Part shown: piece after piece, positions 62,063-64,000 of the stretch | Layout: the number at the start of each line of letters is the position of its first letter | Position numbering within the stretch: the first letter of the stretch is position 1 | Assembly: GCA_911728455.2 (NCBI GenBank) | Contig: OU452226.1 | Location: 25,389,128 to 25,453,127 of the forward strand | Direction of reading: 5' to 3' | Length of the DNA: 64,000 nucleotides | Source of the DNA: Marthasterias glacialis | Lineage: Eukaryota > Echinodermata > Asteroidea > Forcipulatida > Asteriidae | Notes under the pieces: model-generated | Database searches by the model: none | The model's input: only the letters and a program-made list of their open reading frames with translations | What the model was told of the DNA's origin: nothing | Translations under genes and position numbers: made by a program

Positions 62063-63090
62063 TACATTTTCTCTGATTTGGCCAGCAAAGGCCTGCCCCT
62101 GTTTTTCTTAAGATCGAGGCCTGCAACTTGTATCACAGCACAGGTATCTGGTTCTGCATGTTCTTCTCTTCCAGCTGATTTATGGTAACTAAACAGAGGC
62201 TGGGGGGTGTTGAAATAGTCTGGTTTCTTTCTGTTCCCTAGGAAATCAGTGTTCATTAACCCTAACTCCCCAGATTGATTTACTAGGATTCTTCCCCACT
62301 CTCACAAATTCCAACACCATATGGTAACTTAACACCCAACCTGTGGTACTCTGGTTATGGTGGTATGCCTGAACCCATGTAAAGCATGATCAGTTTACTC
62401 ATGCAGGACCCAGTCCAACACAACCCAACAAAACCTGCTGTTAGAGTTTGATGGAATAGGGACTGTTAGAGTTAATGTTATCAGATACAAGGAATGCCTT
62501 TAGCATGATGACGGCTGGCATCTGAACTGATGTATTTTGGCTAAGGCTATGGCTGTGGCTTCAATCACTGTCTCTACTTGAACTCTAACATGCCACTGCA
62601 GCCACAAGCCACAAGCCACAAGCCACAACAAAAGCTTTCAACAACCTTGGCTTCTAATGTATGTATTACAGGGTGAGATGACAAAGTTGTGAGGCAGTCT
62701 TCAAAGCCCTGTCACACTGGACAAAACAAACTTGATTCACGCACTAAAATAAGAAAACAGGTTTACTTATTGCATAAGTTTCTGGGTCGAGATGACTAAA
62801 GGGTCATTTTGAATTATGATGAAGCTCACAAACTTCGTTAAAGAAAAACAAAATCACACAATAACGGTTCTGCTAATCATTTAGCAGCATATTCAATTTT
62901 GGCAGTGATTGTCTCAATGATTTACAGTTTGTTGGCAAATTCAGTAGTACGATAAAATTGATCCGTTCAACCAAAATATCTGAATCTAGTAAATTGCTTG
63001 GCTAAAATCGACGGAAATTTGTCATAGCCATTTTGGATGATTGTTTAGTAATGACATTCTAAGTGTTCGGGGCAAGGTTAATTAAATAAT

Positions 63091-63926
63091 TTAAAATTCC
63101 CACTCATCCCCTGATCCCTCTCTGACTCCACTCTCCAACCTCTCTAAGATACTGTAAGCATCTTTGACAACTACTTGATCCTCAGGGATCCCGATCATTC
63201 CTCTCATGATGCCAAGCTGTTCCTGTTCTCGTCTGGCTGCCTTCTTACTCTGCCGACCCGCTTTAGACTCTTTGTGGTGGCGAGGTGGGGTGGTCACACC
63301 ATTTGTCACAACCTTGCGCTCGGTAGATTTCGGTGATGTAGCCTGGCGACCAGTCTCTGTGCATCTGTGTGGTGGTTGAGAGGGCACATCAAGCTGTGGT
63401 GGCAAAGCTGTTTTATCATCACCATTCGGGGCAGTTGGTGTTGGGTCCAGGCTACTTGCCTCGATCAATCGCCCATCTGCCATTTCTACCATGACGCTTC
63501 CATTGATGGCTTTTGGAGAAGACTCCGTGCTCATCTGAGAGTCGTCTCGTTCAGGCGGTGTTGGTGTAGATTCATTTCGTTCAGTCATCTCAGTATTGAA
63601 GATCATAGCATGCGATGCGCTCATTCCATCAGGTCCAATGATGTTACCATCTGCTGTCTGGATCATGAAGTTAGAAGCATCTTCAATAAGACTGTGTCCA
63701 CGCTTGAGTCTGGAGCGGTGGTTATGAAACCAGTTGATGACGGTAGAAACAGGGAGCTTAAGATCAGATGCTATCAGCTCAATGGCACTCTGAGATGGGT
63801 AAGGTTCACTGTTGTATGAGGCAAGAAGGGCTTCTTTCTCCTCTGGTGAAAGAAGCACCCGAGGCTTCTTCATGGGAGTTCCAACGAGGGACACTTCCCG
63901 TGGGTCTACAAAGCTAAATCGTTTTG
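63091..63926 (-). CDS. CUX1: CUX-type transcription factor, terminal exon with homeodomain
   Basis: Last exon of the CUX (cut-like) transcription factor, a nuclear DNA-binding protein. The acceptor AG precedes 63926 and the stop TAA is at 63093-63091. The exon opens with [17 protein letters not shown], then [20 protein letters not shown] starts the homeodomain, whose recognition helix reads [16 protein letters not shown]. The histidine after WF (homeodomain position 50) is the signature of the Cut/CUX class. About 195 residues of low-complexity Ser/Thr/Pro-rich tail follow, with two similar [10 protein letters not shown] and [10 protein letters not shown] blocks and a C-terminal GDEWEF. Cut repeats and upstream exons lie beyond the right edge. 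No start codon belongs here; the exon is entered in phase with two bases of a split codon. Confidence 0.95.
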
Positions 63927-64000
63927 CTGTTTAGAAAATGAAAACACAACAAAACAATTATTAAATGCAACCTTTGGTTTAAATATCCCTTCGTTTTATT

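Larger units (their letters stand above)
55399..63090. other. Downstream flank of the CUX homeodomain exon and intron of the CASP transcript
   Basis: No coding exon was recognised on either strand in these 7.7 kb. The part next to 63090 should be 3' UTR of the homeodomain transcript, while the whole stretch would be intron for CASP. A G-run/C-run patch lies at 55926-55950. The large foldback (59688-60268) and a SINE-3 (61898-62062) are listed separately. Confidence 0.55.

Noticed and set aside
63367-63819. 150-codon plus-strand frame
   Set aside because: Antisense to the homeodomain exon, whose minus-strand translation is unmistakable.

Overview
The window is eukaryotic nuclear DNA, AT-rich, from an animal with small GT-AG exons (about 60-240 bp) scattered through large introns packed with short transposable elements. 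Conservation of the CUX1/CASP gene organisation, the SLC5A gene and the style of the MITEs and tRNA-derived SINEs suggest a marine invertebrate deuterostome. An echinoderm, perhaps a sea star, is my best guess, but this is inference and not shown by a marker.

Layout, left to right. (1) Minus strand, 18936 down to 524: the first ten coding exons (463 codons) of an SLC5A sodium/glucose cotransporter; its last exons lie beyond the left edge. (2) 18957-26709: intergenic DNA made mostly of inverted-repeat elements, including a 462-bp foldback element with an 8-bp target duplication. (3) Plus strand, 26710-46069: a complete 21-exon gene for a 1660-residue coiled-coil protein. It has an N-terminal KEN box, a 36-residue tandem repeat with about 18 proline-directed TPxK/R sites, and a long coiled-coil C-terminal half. 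It looks like a mitotic or spindle protein; SPAG5/astrin is the best candidate but is not proven. (4) 46070-49977: tail-to-tail intergenic region. (5) Minus strand, beyond 64000 down to 49978: the 3' part of a CUX1-type locus. The terminal homeodomain exon of the transcription factor (63926-63091) is followed, downstream in the same transcription unit, by seven CASP-specific exons (54605-49978) encoding the C-terminal part and membrane anchor of the Golgi protein CASP. The order CUX exons then CASP exons is that of the human CUX1 gene.

The rest is transposon-derived: four tRNA-related SINE families, two degraded LINE reverse-transcriptase fragments, at least ten MITE or foldback families, TTTG microsatellites and two striking minisatellites. 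One 80-bp minisatellite at 40101-40980 consists of 11 copies of an exon end together with its splice donor. No CRISPR, rRNA or convincing functional tRNA gene was seen.
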